61,725 nucleotides of DNA from Paracoccaceae bacterium (GCA_014879735.1 JACSRN010000037.1:1-61725); one strand, 5' to 3'; shown: positions 1 to 9,693, counted from the first letter of the stretch. Numbers and translations: made by a program. Notes: generated by a model from the letters alone, not told the origin.

Positions 1-20
1 CAGATGTGTATAAGAGACAG
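1..20. other. Nextera/Tn5 mosaic-end adapter sequence
   Basis: Bases 2-20 are identical to the 19-bp Tn5 mosaic end used in Nextera sequencing libraries. This is residual adapter and not genomic DNA. It shows that the left edge of the window is a raw assembly end. Confidence 0.97.
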
Positions 21-76
21 GGCTGGAGCGGATTCCGGGCTGTCGGGCTTTTTCCAGCCCGGAATCCGCTCCAGCC
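21..76. repeat. Fold-back inverted repeat next to the adapter (probable library artefact)
   Basis: Bases 21-42 and 55-76 are perfect 22-bp reverse complements around a 12-base loop. The right arm continues smoothly into the coding sequence of the neighbouring regulator, while the left arm abuts the adapter. That is the signature of a snap-back chimera made during library preparation. A natural hairpin is possible but unlikely, because it would have to end exactly at an adapter. Confidence 0.85.
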
Positions 77-2468
77 CGAAGGCCAGAACGCCGTGCAGCG
101 CAGGGCCCTCGTCGATCAGGGTGCGAAGGGCCCCCTGCGGTGCTGCCAGCCCCACCGTCTCGGCGATGGCGGCCAGCGCCGCCAGCGCATTGTCGGCGCG
201 ATAGGCGGCAATCGCCGCCAGCACCCGGACCTGCATCAGCCGCCGCATCCTGCCGTCGCGTCGCATCGGCTCTCCCAGGCGGTCCAGCAGCCGGACCGCC
301 GCCTGCGGCCGGCCCTCGCCGATCAGCACCCGTGCCAGCGCCAGATGCTCCAGCTCGCTGGCCGGACGCTGGGCGCGGGCGTCGGTCAGCCAGGCCTCGT
401 CTATGCCACGCGACGACAGGATCAGCCGGGCCAGTTGCACATCCCCGCGGCCAACCAGCAGCCTGATCCTTTCGTGCAGCGCCCCGGCAAAGAGGCGCCG
501 GTACCGGTTCCTGACCCCGCGATGCTCGGCCGCCTCCAGCACCGTCAGCGCCGCATCCGTCTCGCCGCGCGAGGCGGCAAGACGGGCCACCAGCAGCTTG
601 CAGGTCATGTCATGGACGACCAGCCCGCATTCCTCGATCAATGGCCGGTGCAGGTCGACCAGCGCCGCGGCCCCGGCCAGATCGTCGCGTTCGTACAGGA
701 TCTCGGCCTCGAATATTCCCACCATCGCATCGCTGTAGGACCCCGGCCCGTCGCTGTCGCGGGCCAGCCGGCTGGCCCGGGCAAACCGCTGCAGCGCCGC
801 GGCCAGATCGCCCGCCGCCTTGTCGGCAAGGCCCAGCAGCAATTCGGAATAGACCATGCCAAAGGCCGATGGTGCGGCTGCATGGCTTTCCAGCGCCACA
901 AGGCAGCACAGCCGGGCCGCCGCAAGATTGCCCAGGGAATACTGGCTGAACGCCATGACATTGTGCAGCACGCCATGGACAAAATGCAGGTGCCTTGGCA
1001 CCACGGGCAGGGAATGCTGGCCCATGCGGACGGCCAGGCGCGAATGATCTGCGGCACTCAGCACCCCGGCGGTCAGCACGCGGATTTCGGCATCAAGGTC
1101 GGCGGCGGTGGCCGCGTCGATCAGCCCGGCCTGCCGCTGTGCCGCGATGGCCCGCCGCGCCCGGCCAAGGATGCGCGCCCCGGGGCCGGGTTGACTGGTG
1201 TGGAAATGGACCCAGACCTGCGCCAGCATCAGCCGCGGCCGGGCCTCGATCACCGCATCGGGCAGGCGCGCAAGCCAGCCGCGGACCTGCGCAATGCTGC
1301 GACTGGTGATCAGGGGCATGCACAGCGCCTCGACCATTCCTGTGGCAAGGGCGGTATCGCCGGCCCGCAACGCATGATCGACCGCCTCCGAGGTGAAGCC
1401 GGCGCCGGCCAGCCAGCGGGCGGCGGCCAGATGCAGGGCGGTTGCGCCATCGGGCCTGCGCCGGGCCAGCTCGCCGCGCAACAGATCGGCAAAGAGCGCG
1501 TGATAGCGAAACCAGCTCCGGTCCCGGTCCAGCGCGATGAGGAAAAGATTGGCCGCCTCGACCCGCCCGATCATCGCCGCGCCATCGCGGTTTCCGGTCA
1601 GCGCATCGGCAAGCGGTGCGGTGAACCGTTCAAGGATCGAGGTCGTCAGCAGGAAATCCAGCAGATCGGCGGGCAGATTGTCCAGCACCTCATGCACCAG
1701 AAAATCGGCAACTGCGCCATCGCTGCCCGAAAACCGGCTGAGGAAATCGCTGCGGCCGACCCGATCCTCCAGCGAAAGCCCGGCCAGATGCAGCCCCGCC
1801 GGCCATCCTTCGGTCCGGTGCTGGACAAGGGCGATCTCGGCCGTCGACAGGCCAAGGTCGCGGCTGTCGTTCAGAAGCTGCTCGGTCTCGGCCAGGGTGA
1901 AACGCAGGGTGCCGTCATCAAGCTGCACCATCTGGCCCCGCGCGCGCAAGCCGGACATCTGCAGCACGCCCTGATCGCGCGCCGCCAGCACAAGATGCAA
2001 TTGCGGCGGCGCGTAGCCCAGCAGCGCCTCGACGAAGGCCCGGATGTCGGGGGCGTCAAGGCAATGAAAATCGTCGATGACGACAATCAGATCCGCTTCG
2101 CGCAGGGTCAGCGCATTGACAAGCGTGGACAGCACTGTCTCGACCGGCGGTATCGGCGCGGTGTCGATCAGGGCCGAGAGGTTGCGCGCGAAATCGGCAT
2201 CTGCCCGCTGCAAGGCCCCGATCAGATAGGCAAGAAAGCGGTCGATGCGATTGTCGGCCGCCTCGGCCGAGAACCAGGCCACCGTCTTGCCCCGGCCCTT
2301 CAGATCGGCCGCCCATTGCGCCAGCAGCGTCGTCTTGCCAAAGCCGGCCGGCGCCTCGATCAGGGCCAACCGCTGAAGCTCCGCGCGCGCCAGGATGTCC
2401 AGCAGCGCCGGCCGCCGGAAGGCGCCGGCACTGGCCGCAGGCACACGCAGCTTGGTTTCGATCAGCAC
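43..2468 (-). CDS. MalT/LuxR-type ATP-dependent transcriptional activator, C-terminus missing
   Basis: Large STAND-class regulator of the MalT/LuxR type, expected to sense a small ligand, bind ATP, oligomerise and activate transcription. A GTG start is chosen because a GAGAGAG ribosome site precedes it and the next residues (IETKLRVP) are the usual opening of this family. Walker A (APAGFGKTT) lies near residue 40 and a Walker B-like VVIDDFH near residue 130. A long helical TPR-like region follows, with RTLIDEGPAL near the end of what is readable. The C-terminal LuxR helix-turn-helix, normally within the last 70 residues, is absent because the contig ends. It is divergent from the marR-efflux operon. 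The target genes are unknown. The last dozen codons fall in the fold-back and are unreliable. Confidence 0.85.
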
Positions 2469-2709
2469 GGCTCTCTCTTCGTCTGCACAACCACTGTCAC
2501 TTTATGCCGTAAAACCGTGACCTGTCAGCCCGATCGGTCCGGCCCGCGCATAATGAACCGGATCGTCCCGTCCTGGGGGGGCCAGAGGACTGGAACGCCC
2601 GATCCCGATCTGCGGCGACAGGCCGGTCCAGCGGCCGGCCCTGGCGGGGACCGGCTCATCTTGCCAAGGCACGCGGGCAAAGGGGTGGCGGCGTCACGGG
2701 CTGTCACTC

Positions 2710-2734
2710 TTGGTACTTGCAAAACCAAAGCAAG
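2710..2734 (+). promoter_or_regulatory. Overlapping inverted repeats upstream of marR, candidate operator
   Basis: Two interleaved 5-bp inverted repeats, TTGGT/ACCAA (2710-2714 with 2724-2728) and CTTGC/GCAAG (2716-2720 with 2730-2734), sit about 35-60 bp ahead of the marR start in a divergent intergenic region of about 300 bp. MarR repressors usually bind such short dyads in their own promoters, so autoregulation is inferred. The arms are short and chance is not excluded. Confidence 0.35.
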
Positions 2735-2767
2735 CAGGCTATGTGGTTAGCTTCGGAATTAATTAGC

Positions 2768-3202
2768 ATGCTTCCAATGGACACCTCTCCACTCGTCGAT
2801 TCACTCATTCGCGCCATGCGCGAGCTGCGGCGGCACTACGACCAGAGCGCCACCAAGCTGGGGCTGACGATGTCGCGTGCGCGGGTGATCACCACCCTTG
2901 CCCGGCACGAAGGCCTGACCCAGGCCGAACTTGCCGCGGCCCTGGCAATCGAGGCGCCGACGCTGAAGCGCCAGATCGATGCGCTTGAGGCGCAGGGCCT
3001 GGTCGAGCGGCGCGGGATGGATGGCGACGCGCGCAAACGCGCCTTGTTTCTGACCGAGAGCGGCAGGTCATTGCGGATCGGTCCGTTCATGCAGAAGGCC
3101 CGCGAGCAGTTGTTCGACGGAATCCCGGCCGAGGAACAGGCCCGGCTGGCGGTGGCGCTGAACCGGATCGCCGACAATGCGGCAGGGTTGAACCAGCCAT
3201 GA
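2768..3202 (+). CDS. MarR-family transcriptional regulator
   Basis: Protein of 144 residues with the MarR winged-helix layout: an N-terminal dimerisation helix (residues 5-30), a recognition region TQAELAAALAIEAPTLKRQI, and a wing with the family-typical D-G-D-A-R-K-R. Such proteins usually repress an adjacent multidrug pump and release DNA on binding a phenolic or hydrophobic ligand. The ATG is preferred over an upstream in-frame TTG because family alignment begins here; a second ATG three codons later is equally possible. Its stop overlaps the start of the MFS gene (ATGA), so the three genes form one operon resembling emrRBA or farR systems. The ligand is unknown. Confidence 0.9.
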   Translation: MLPMDTSPLVDSLIRAMRELRRHYDQSATKLGLTMSRARVITTLARHEGLTQAELAAALAIEAPTLKRQIDALEAQGLVERRGMDGDARKRALFLTESGRSLRIGPFMQKAREQLFDGIPAEEQARLAVALNRIADNAAGLNQP

Positions 3203-4839
3203 GCGAGACCCAGACGCCGGCCGAGCAGCCGGCTGCCCCCCCGGCGCCGGCGCCGGGCAAACCGCTGCATCGTGCCCTACCCTATTTTGTCGCCTCGGTG
3301 ATCTTTGCGCTGACGCAGGGGCTGGGCCAGGGCTTTGTCTCGGTGAACATCCCGCAGATCGCCGGCGACCTGGGCATCACCACCACAGATGCAAGCTGGC
3401 TGATGGCGGCCTATATGATCCCGCGGGCCACGCTGCCGGTGATGCTGATCAAGATCCGCACGCAGTTCGGCCTGCGCCGCTTTGCCGAGGTGGGGATTGT
3501 CGCCTATCTGCTGGTCTCGTTCTCGGCGCTGTGGATTTTCGATCTGCGGTCGGCGGTGGTCGTGCAGGCGCTGTCGGGCATCGCCTCGGCGCCCCTGTCG
3601 ACGCTGGCCTTCCTCTACATGCTGGAACCGCTGAGCCAACAGTGGAAGATGCGGCTGGGCCTGCCGATGGCGCTGGCCTTCATCTCGCTCGGGCCGCTTC
3701 TGGCACGGGTCATTTCGCCCGCGCTGATCGGCGACGGTGGGTTGAGCTGGGTGCATCTGATGGCGCTGGGGCTGGCCATGGTGTCGCTGGTGCTGGTGTT
3801 TCGGCTGCCGCTGACGCCGGTGCCGCACCAGAAGGTGATCCAGGGCGTGGATTTCGTCAGCTTCGGGCTGGTGACACTGGGTTTTGGCGGGCTGATCATC
3901 GGCTGCATCATGGGGCCGATCTACTGGTGGACGGCCGAGGCCTGGATCGGCTGGCTGATGGCGGCGGCGGTGCTGGCGCTGACCATCGTGGTCATCATCG
4001 AGTTGCACCGGAAATCGCCGCTGTTCGATGTGCGCTGGCTGACCTCGCCCGAGATCGTGCACCTGACGATCACGCTGTTCCTGTTCCGGCTGATCCTGTC
4101 GGAGCAAAGCGCCGGCGCGCCGCGGATGTTCCAGGTTCTGGGGGTGGCACCATCGCAGATGACCGGGCTTTTCGCGGTGATCTGCGGCGCCAGCCTGCTG
4201 GGCGGGCTGGCCTGCGTCGGCTGGATGAAGCCGGGGCGGACGCCGCAGTTTCACCTGGTCGCGCTGGTGCTGATCACCATCGGCGCCTTCATGGACATGC
4301 ATTCGACGGTCGATACGCGGCCGACGCAGATGGTGGTCAGCCAGGCGCTGATCGGCTTTGCCTCGATGCTGTTCATGCCGCCGGCGATGATGGCCGGCCT
4401 TGGTGCCGCGATGCGCAAGGGGCCGAACTACATCCTGTCCTTCGTGATCGTCTTCCTGTCCACCCAGTCGATTGGCGGGGTGATCGGCTCCGGTGCGTTC
4501 TCGACGCTGATCAACTGGCGGCAGGCGCTGCACCAGCAGGTCCTGGTCGAGCAGTTGCAGACGACCAGCGCCACGACGACGGCCGAGATTGCCCGCCGGA
4601 TGGCTGCTTTGGCCCCGCAGATCCCCGATGCCGCGGCACGCCGGGCGCAGGCGGTATCGTCCATTGTCCAGGATGCCGCCAACCAGGCCTATGTGATGGC
4701 CTATAACGACCTCTATTTCCTGACCTTCCTGATCGCCGTCGCGGCGGGTGCGGCCTTGCTGCTGCACATGTTCCGCGACTGGCTGGCCGGCCGCATGGCC
4801 GCGTCCCGACCCGAGACCCAAACCGAGACCGCATCATGA
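3199..4839 (+). CDS. DHA2-type MFS multidrug efflux permease (EmrB-like)
   Basis: Integral inner-membrane protein of 546 residues, the right size for 14-helix DHA2 drug:proton antiporters of the EmrB/FarB type. A proline- and alanine-rich cytoplasmic leader (residues 1-25) precedes the first helix. Motif-like segments DASWLMAAYMIPRATL and repeated long hydrophobic stretches extend to the C-terminus. A hydrophilic loop near residues 440-490, between helices 13 and 14, is characteristic of the family. The partner HlyD-type adaptor follows with a 4-bp overlap, so the two should be made in equal amounts and form a pump that exports across both membranes with an outer-membrane TolC-type channel. 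No TolC gene is in the window. The substrate is not predictable. Confidence 0.9.
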   Translation: MSETQTPAEQPAAPPAPAPGKPLHRALPYFVASVIFALTQGLGQGFVSVNIPQIAGDLGITTTDASWLMAAYMIPRATLPVMLIKIRTQFGLRRFAEVGIVAYLLVSFSALWIFDLRSAVVVQALSGIASAPLSTLAFLYMLEPLSQQWKMRLGLPMALAFISLGPLLARVISPALIGDGGLSWVHLMALGLAMVSLVLVFRLPLTPVPHQKVIQGVDFVSFGLVTLGFGGLIIGCIMGPIYWWTAEAWIGWLMAAAVLALTIVVIIELHRKSPLFDVRWLTSPEIVHLTITLFLFRLILSEQSAGAPRMFQVLGVAPSQMTGLFAVICGASLLGGLACVGWMKPGRTPQFHLVALVLITIGAFMDMHSTVDTRPTQMVVSQALIGFASMLFMPPAMMAGLGAAMRKGPNYILSFVIVFLSTQSIGGVIGSGAFSTLINWRQALHQQVLVEQLQTTSATTTAEIARRMAALAPQIPDAAARRAQAVSSIVQDAANQAYVMAYNDLYFLTFLIAVAAGAALLLHMFRDWLAGRMAASRPETQTETAS

Positions 4840-5873
4840 GCAAGACCCATCTTCTCCCCACGATCATTGCCACGGTGATCGGCGCCGCCGGCGTTCTGCT
4901 GCTGCTGTTCGCCTGGCACCTGCCGCCGTTCCAGCCGGCAGAACCCACGACGGAGAACGCCTATGTCCGCGGTAGGGTGACATCTCTGGCGCCGCAGCTT
5001 TCGGGCTATGTCGCCGCGGTCGAGGTGGTCGATTTCCAGACCGTCGCCGCGGGCGATGTGATCGCCCGGCTGGATGACCGCATCTACCGCCAGAAGCTTG
5101 CCCAGGCCGAGGCCCGGCTGGAAGCGGCCCGCGCCGCGCTGGCGGTGGCGGAACAGAGCGTCCATTCGGCCGAGGCAATCTGGCGGGCCGACGAGGCCGC
5201 GCTCGCGACGGCAAAGACGGCGCTGGCCACCGCGCAATCCGACGATGCGCGCACCCTTGCCCTGAAAGAGCGCGGCGTGGCGACCGAGGCGGCGACGGAG
5301 CAGTCGGCCCTGGCCCTGCAGCGTGCGGATTCGGCGGTGCGGCAGGCCCAGGCGACACTGGATGTGCAGGCCGAGAACATCAACAGCGCGCGGACGCAGA
5401 TCTCGGCCGCACAGGCCGACATCGCCGGTGCAGAGGCGGCAGTGCAACTGGCGCAACTGGACCTGGACAATACCGTGATCCGCGCGCCTGCCGACGGAAG
5501 GCTGGGCCAGGTTGCAGCCCGGGTCGGGCAATATGTCACCGCCGGCACGGCGCTGGTGTCGCATGTGGGCCGCGATCTCTGGATCATCGCCAATTTCAAC
5601 GAGACCGGCCTGCACGGGATCCAGTTGGGCCAAAGGGTCAGCTTCACCGTCGACGCGCTTGACGGGCAGCCGTTCACCGGCACAGTCGAGGCGTTTTCCC
5701 CGGCGACCGCATCGGAATTCAGCCTGCTGGCCGGCACCAATGCCACCGGCAACTTCACCAAGATCGCGCAGCGCCTGCCTGTCCGGATCGCGATCGATCC
5801 GGAGCAGAGCAGATCGAACTATCTCGCACCGGGGTTGTCGGTGATCGTGCATGTCGACACCACGGGCCGATGA
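4836..5873 (+). CDS. HlyD/EmrA-family membrane-fusion protein of the efflux pump
   Basis: Periplasmic adaptor of 345 residues that would link the MFS pump to an outer-membrane channel. One N-terminal membrane anchor (about residues 8-26) is followed by the first half of a biotinyl-lipoyl-like domain (ENAYVRGRVTSLAPQLSGYV), a long alanine-rich helical hairpin (about residues 85-200), and the returning half (DNTVIRAPADGRLGQ). A beta-barrel domain contains the family motif WIIANFNETGL. This order is diagnostic of EmrA-type adaptors. The start overlaps the stop of the MFS gene by 4 bp. The 275 bp downstream, up to the convergent ABC operon, show no gene and no clear T-tailed terminator. Confidence 0.92.
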   Translation: MSKTHLLPTIIATVIGAAGVLLLLFAWHLPPFQPAEPTTENAYVRGRVTSLAPQLSGYVAAVEVVDFQTVAAGDVIARLDDRIYRQKLAQAEARLEAARAALAVAEQSVHSAEAIWRADEAALATAKTALATAQSDDARTLALKERGVATEAATEQSALALQRADSAVRQAQATLDVQAENINSARTQISAAQADIAGAEAAVQLAQLDLDNTVIRAPADGRLGQVAARVGQYVTAGTALVSHVGRDLWIIANFNETGLHGIQLGQRVSFTVDALDGQPFTGTVEAFSPATASEFSLLAGTNATGNFTKIAQRLPVRIAIDPEQSRSNYLAPGLSVIVHVDTTGR

Positions 5874-6148
5874 GCCGGCGGCCATGCCGCAAAGCTGGTG
5901 ATCCGGCGCGGATGCGCGACCAGGCCACGACCGGGCCTGCCCGCCAGGCTGGTTCCGGGATCGCTCGCTCTGGCACGCGCGCGTCGGACCTTGAACCCAA
6001 GCCGGAACCCCGCGGCGGCCGAAGCCAGGTTCCTCTGGCGAGGCCGGCGCGGGTAGCCGCCTGAATCAGCCGGAAATTGCCCGGGATGCTGGAAAACAGC
6101 CCCGAACCCCGCCTGGATGAAGACATCTTCCGGGGCAGGCAGGACCCG

Positions 6149-6922
6149 TCAAAGCAGGCCGCTCGCCTGCTGCAACTGGCGTGTATAGGGGTGGGCCGCC
6201 GGCGCGAACAGTGCCGCGGAATCGGCGCGATCGACGATTTCGCCCCGCAGCATGACCGCGATTTTCTGTGCGACATAGCGTGTCGCGGCAAAGTCATGCG
6301 AGATGAACAGGGCCGCAAAACCCAGATCGGCCTGAAGATCGAGGATCATGTTCAGGATCTGCGCCTGGATCGAGACGTCCAGCGCCGAGACCGGCTCGTC
6401 GAACAGGATGAACTCCGGATCTCCAATCAGCGCGCGCGCGATCGAGGCGCGTTGGCGCTGGCCGCCCGAAAGTTCATGTGGATAGCGGCGCGCAAGATCC
6501 GGCTGCAGGCTCACCCGCTCAAGCTTTTCGGAAACCTTGCGCACCCTCGATGCCGCATCGACACCGGCAATTCGCAGCGGCTCGGCAATGCTGGTGCCGA
6601 TGCGCAGGCGCGGGTTCAGGGACATGCGGGGGTTCTGCAGCACTGCGGCCAATCGCCGCCTGCCGGCCATCGCCTGTGCCAGCGGCGCGCCGTGAAAGCG
6701 AACCTCGCCCGAGGTCGGTTGCTGCAGGCCAAGACACAGCCTGCCGATGGTGGTCTTGCCCGAGCCCGACTCGCCCACAAGCCCCAGCGTTTCACCCGGC
6801 GCGATGACCAGATCGACACCGCGCACCGCATCAAACTGCGACCGGGCCCAGAACGGCCCGCGATTGTAGCGGACACGCACATCGCGCAGCGAGACAAGGG
6901 CTTCGCTCACGTCATACTCCAT
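6149..6922 (-). CDS. Dipeptide/oligopeptide-type ABC transporter ATPase (DppF/OppF-like)
   Basis: Cytoplasmic ATPase subunit of about 257 residues for a peptide/nickel/opine-type importer. Walker A GESGSGKTT, Q-loop VLQNPRMSLNP, signature LSGGQRQR, Walker B ILFDEP and H-loop SHD are all present, so it should hydrolyse ATP. The short C-terminal APAAHPYTRQL is typical of the Opp/Dpp ATPases. An ATG overlapping the end of the preceding ATPase gene by 11 bp is chosen. An upstream ATG would add ten residues with no family support. Last gene of a six-gene minus-strand operon that begins with the HDAC-like gene. The substrate is a peptide, opine or similar cation and cannot be set from the ATPase. 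Confidence 0.9.
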   Translation of the reverse strand: MEYDVSEALVSLRDVRVRYNRGPFWARSQFDAVRGVDLVIAPGETLGLVGESGSGKTTIGRLCLGLQQPTSGEVRFHGAPLAQAMAGRRRLAAVLQNPRMSLNPRLRIGTSIAEPLRIAGVDAASRVRKVSEKLERVSLQPDLARRYPHELSGGQRQRASIARALIGDPEFILFDEPVSALDVSIQAQILNMILDLQADLGFAALFISHDFAATRYVAQKIAVMLRGEIVDRADSAALFAPAAHPYTRQLQQASGLL

Positions 6923-7853
6923 CTGAGGGGTTGCGGCTGGTACCGGCGTCACCCGGCGCGCCTTGGTCGCCTTGCACGGTCAGGGAGTCCGGTTCGGTCC
7001 CTTCGCCGCCCGAACCCGCAGCGCGGCCATCGGTGGAAGGCATTGGCGCAGAGGGCCGCCACGCCTTTCCGGCCAGCCGGGCCCCTGGTGCGATCTGCCC
7101 GGGATCGGCGCTGAGCAGCGCCTGGGTATAGGGATGGCGCGGATTGCTGAACAGCGCGGCAGTATCGCGCTCCTCGACGACCCGGCCGGCATACATGACC
7201 AGCACCCGTTGGCAATACTGGCGAACCAGGCCCAGATCGTGGCTGACGAACAGGACGGCCGTGCCCAGTTCGGCGCAACGTGCAAACATCAGGTCCATCA
7301 CCTCGCGCTTCAGGGAGGCGTCAAGGGCGGCGGTCGGCTCGTCTGCGATCAGCAGCCGGGGTTCGCGCATCAGCGCGGTCGCGATGCAGACCCTTTGCGC
7401 CATGCCCCCGGACAGCTCGTGCGGGTAGGCCTTCAGAACCCGCTCGGGGTCGAGGATGCCCACCGCCTCCAGACGCTGTCGCAGAATTGCCGTGCTGTCA
7501 GGCTGGACAAGGCGCATGGCCGCCGCGACCCGCTTCGTCGGATCCATCGCAGACACCGGATCCTGGAAGATGAAGGACAAGACCTCGCGCCGATAAGCGC
7601 GCAGCCCTGCCCCGGACAGCGCCGCCAGGTCCTGGTCTGCCACCCGCATTTGCCGCGCGGCGATCTGCGCCGCAGCCGGCAGCAGCCGCCCCAGCGAGTT
7701 GGCCAGGGTGGATTTGCCCGAGCCGCTTTCGCCGACCACGCCGACGACCTGCCCCGCCTCCACGCGCAGGTCTACATCGGCCAGCGCCAGCAGGCCCGCC
7801 GCGCCGGATCCGAACCGGACCGAAAGCGCGTCGATCTCGACCAGCGCGCTCAA
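6912..7853 (-). CDS. Dipeptide/oligopeptide-type ABC transporter ATPase (DppD/OppD-like)
   Basis: Second ATPase of the importer, 313 residues. Walker A GESGSGKST, Q-loop FIFQDPVSAMDP, signature LSGGMAQR, Walker B LLIADEP and H-loop SHDLGLV are intact, followed by the NPRHPYTQALL segment near the C-terminus that marks OppD/DppD proteins. The C-terminal 50 residues are Gly/Ser/Asp-rich and look disordered; they lack the cysteine motif that carries an iron-sulphur cluster in some DppD proteins. It overlaps the upstream permease by 4 bp. The heterodimer with the next ATPase would energise the two permeases. Function within the family is certain, the substrate is not. Confidence 0.9.
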   Translation of the reverse strand: MSALVEIDALSVRFGSGAAGLLALADVDLRVEAGQVVGVVGESGSGKSTLANSLGRLLPAAAQIAARQMRVADQDLAALSGAGLRAYRREVLSFIFQDPVSAMDPTKRVAAAMRLVQPDSTAILRQRLEAVGILDPERVLKAYPHELSGGMAQRVCIATALMREPRLLIADEPTAALDASLKREVMDLMFARCAELGTAVLFVSHDLGLVRQYCQRVLVMYAGRVVEERDTAALFSNPRHPYTQALLSADPGQIAPGARLAGKAWRPSAPMPSTDGRAAGSGGEGTEPDSLTVQGDQGAPGDAGTSRNPSDGV

Positions 7854-8746
7854 TTGTCCAGCTCCCTGGGTCGCAGCGGATCGACCAGGCCGCGAAGGCC
7901 TTCGCCCAGCAGGTTGATCGACAGGATGGTCAGCACCAGAAAGAACCCCGGTCCCGCCACCAGCCAGGGGGCCGCGTTGATATAGGTGCTACCCTCGCGC
8001 AGGATCGAGCCCAGCGAGGCCGCAGGCGGCTGCACGCCAAGGCCCAGGAAGGACAGGGCGCTTTCGACCAGGATGCCGATCGACACGGAATAGGCCGCCT
8101 GGGTCAGGATCGGAAGCAACACGTTGGGCAGCAGGTGGACGAACAGGATGCGCCAGTGCGAGGCGCCGAACACCTTTGCCGTGAGGACGAAATCGGCGCC
8201 CGCAATCTCCTGCACGGCCACGCGCACGATGCGCAGCATCGGCGGCAAAGTCACCAGAACGATCGCCAGGATCACGCTGGTACTGCCGGGCCCGGCGACT
8301 GCGGTGATCAACAACCCCATCAGCACCGCCGGAAAAGAATAGATCACATCGGCCAGCCGGGCCAGAACCTCGTCCAGCCAACCGCGCCAGTATCCGGCAA
8401 TCATTCCCAGGGCGGCCCCGACCAGCGCGGTGATCAGGACCGCCGTCGAGGCCACGACAAAGGTGTTGCGAATGCCCTGGATGATGCGCGCCAGCATGTC
8501 GCGGCCAAGGTTGTCGGCCCCGAGCAACCCGCCTTCGGCACCGGGCGGCGCAAGCCGGCCCCGGGCGCCGATCGCATCCGGGTCGGGCAGCGGCAACCAT
8601 GTCCCGAACAGGCCCAGCAGCAGCAAGGCGACAAGCATTGCCAGCGAGACCAGTGCAAGCCCGTCCAGGCCGGACAGCAGGGCGCGGACCAGTTGTGCGC
8701 CGCGCCGCATGTCCGCCCAGTGGCGGCGTGGAACGTCAGTGGTCAT
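7850..8746 (-). CDS. Dipeptide-type ABC transporter permease (DppC-like)
   Basis: Inner-membrane permease of 298 residues with an N-terminal membrane helix (about residues 28-50), a long periplasmic loop containing the DppC hallmark LGADNLGRD, then five helices. An EAA-type coupling loop (AKVFGASHWRILFVHLLPN) contacts an ATPase subunit. It pairs with the DppB-like permease directly upstream, whose stop it overlaps by 4 bp. Members of this family move di- and oligopeptides, opines, nickel chelates and some glycosides. Here the context of a deacetylase-like hydrolase hints at an acylated amine or peptide, but that is inference. Confidence 0.9.
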   Translation of the reverse strand: MTTDVPRRHWADMRRGAQLVRALLSGLDGLALVSLAMLVALLLLGLFGTWLPLPDPDAIGARGRLAPPGAEGGLLGADNLGRDMLARIIQGIRNTFVVASTAVLITALVGAALGMIAGYWRGWLDEVLARLADVIYSFPAVLMGLLITAVAGPGSTSVILAIVLVTLPPMLRIVRVAVQEIAGADFVLTAKVFGASHWRILFVHLLPNVLLPILTQAAYSVSIGILVESALSFLGLGVQPPAASLGSILREGSTYINAAPWLVAGPGFFLVLTILSINLLGEGLRGLVDPLRPRELDN

Positions 8747-9693
8747 TTCCGCAGCCTCGGGTCGATCATCCGGTTAAGGACATCGGCGCACATGTTCATG
8801 ATCACGATGAAGGCAGCGATCAGCAGCACCGCAACCTGGATTGTCGGGTAATCCCTGTTCAGCACCGCCTGGATCAGCATCCGGCCCAGCCCGGGAATGG
8901 AAAACAGCGTCTCGACGATGACCGCACCGCCGACCATGTAGCCCGCGCAAAGCGTGAAGGTCGTCACCATCGGGATGGCGATATTGCGCAGGATGTGATG
9001 GCGCAGGATCTGCATCGGTGTCATGCCGCGCGACACGGCCGTGCCGATGAAATCCTGCGACAGCACCGCCAGCACGGCGTTCCGGGCCGTTACGGCGAAC
9101 AGGCCGATGCCCAGCACCGACAGGGTAAAGGCCGGCAGGACCACGGCGCGCAGATGCCCCACGAAATCCTGCCCCGGCCCGACCCATTGCCCGACGGTAA
9201 GGCCCAGCCCATAGCGCGAGAACAGATAAAGCAGCATGCTGCCCAGAACAAAGTCCGGGATGCTCATCAGCAGGCTGCTCACGACGTTGCCGATGCCCGC
9301 CCCCAGCGCCCGCTGGTGATGCATCGCCGACGAGATGCCCAGCCAGCTGCCAACCAGCAACGACATGGCCAGCGCGATGCCGGTCAGCTCCAGCGTGACC
9401 GGCAAGCGTGCCGCCAGTGTGTCAAGTATCGGCTCCTGCGTGATCAGCGAGTTGCCGAAGTCGCCCCTCAGCGCTGCACCCAACCATTTGGCGAACTGGA
9501 CCGGCGCCGGCTGGTCCAGCCCGAACTTCTCGATGATCTCCGCGCGCAGCGTCGCGGGCCCGCGCGGCGCCAGGACGCTGGTGATATCGCCCGGCAGCGC
9601 GCGGATCGCGGCAAAGACGATGACCGCAACCCCGAACAGCGTCAGGCAGGCACTGGCCAGCCGTGACAGCAAGATTGCGGTCAACTGGGTCAT
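8743..9693 (-). CDS. Dipeptide-type ABC transporter permease (DppB-like)
   Basis: Inner-membrane permease of 316 residues. The first helix (about residues 8-30) is followed by the DppB signature RALPGD and a periplasmic region (FGLDQPAPVQFAKWL). Five further helices follow, with the EAA loop SRGMTPMQILRHHILRN between them. A good ribosome site (AAAGGGTGG) precedes the ATG. It lies 28 bp downstream of the substrate-binding-protein gene and overlaps the next permease by 4 bp, fixing the order SBP-B-C-D-F found in most dipeptide-type importers. No residue reveals the substrate. Confidence 0.9.
   Translation of the reverse strand: MTQLTAILLSRLASACLTLFGVAVIVFAAIRALPGDITSVLAPRGPATLRAEIIEKFGLDQPAPVQFAKWLGAALRGDFGNSLITQEPILDTLAARLPVTLELTGIALAMSLLVGSWLGISSAMHHQRALGAGIGNVVSSLLMSIPDFVLGSMLLYLFSRYGLGLTVGQWVGPGQDFVGHLRAVVLPAFTLSVLGIGLFAVTARNAVLAVLSQDFIGTAVSRGMTPMQILRHHILRNIAIPMVTTFTLCAGYMVGGAVIVETLFSIPGLGRMLIQAVLNRDYPTIQVAVLLIAAFIVIMNMCADVLNRMIDPRLRK

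Noticed and set aside
6-2750. Very long open frame on the plus strand across the first 2.7 kb
   Set aside because: It is antisense to the MalT/LuxR-type regulator, whose minus-strand frame has intact Walker motifs; the plus-strand translation is rich in Gln, Arg and Gly with no domain.
3277-4821. Long minus-strand open frame of about 514 codons opposite the MFS pump
   Set aside because: Composition is His/Gln/Arg-rich and without motifs; the plus-strand frame is a clear 14-helix transporter.
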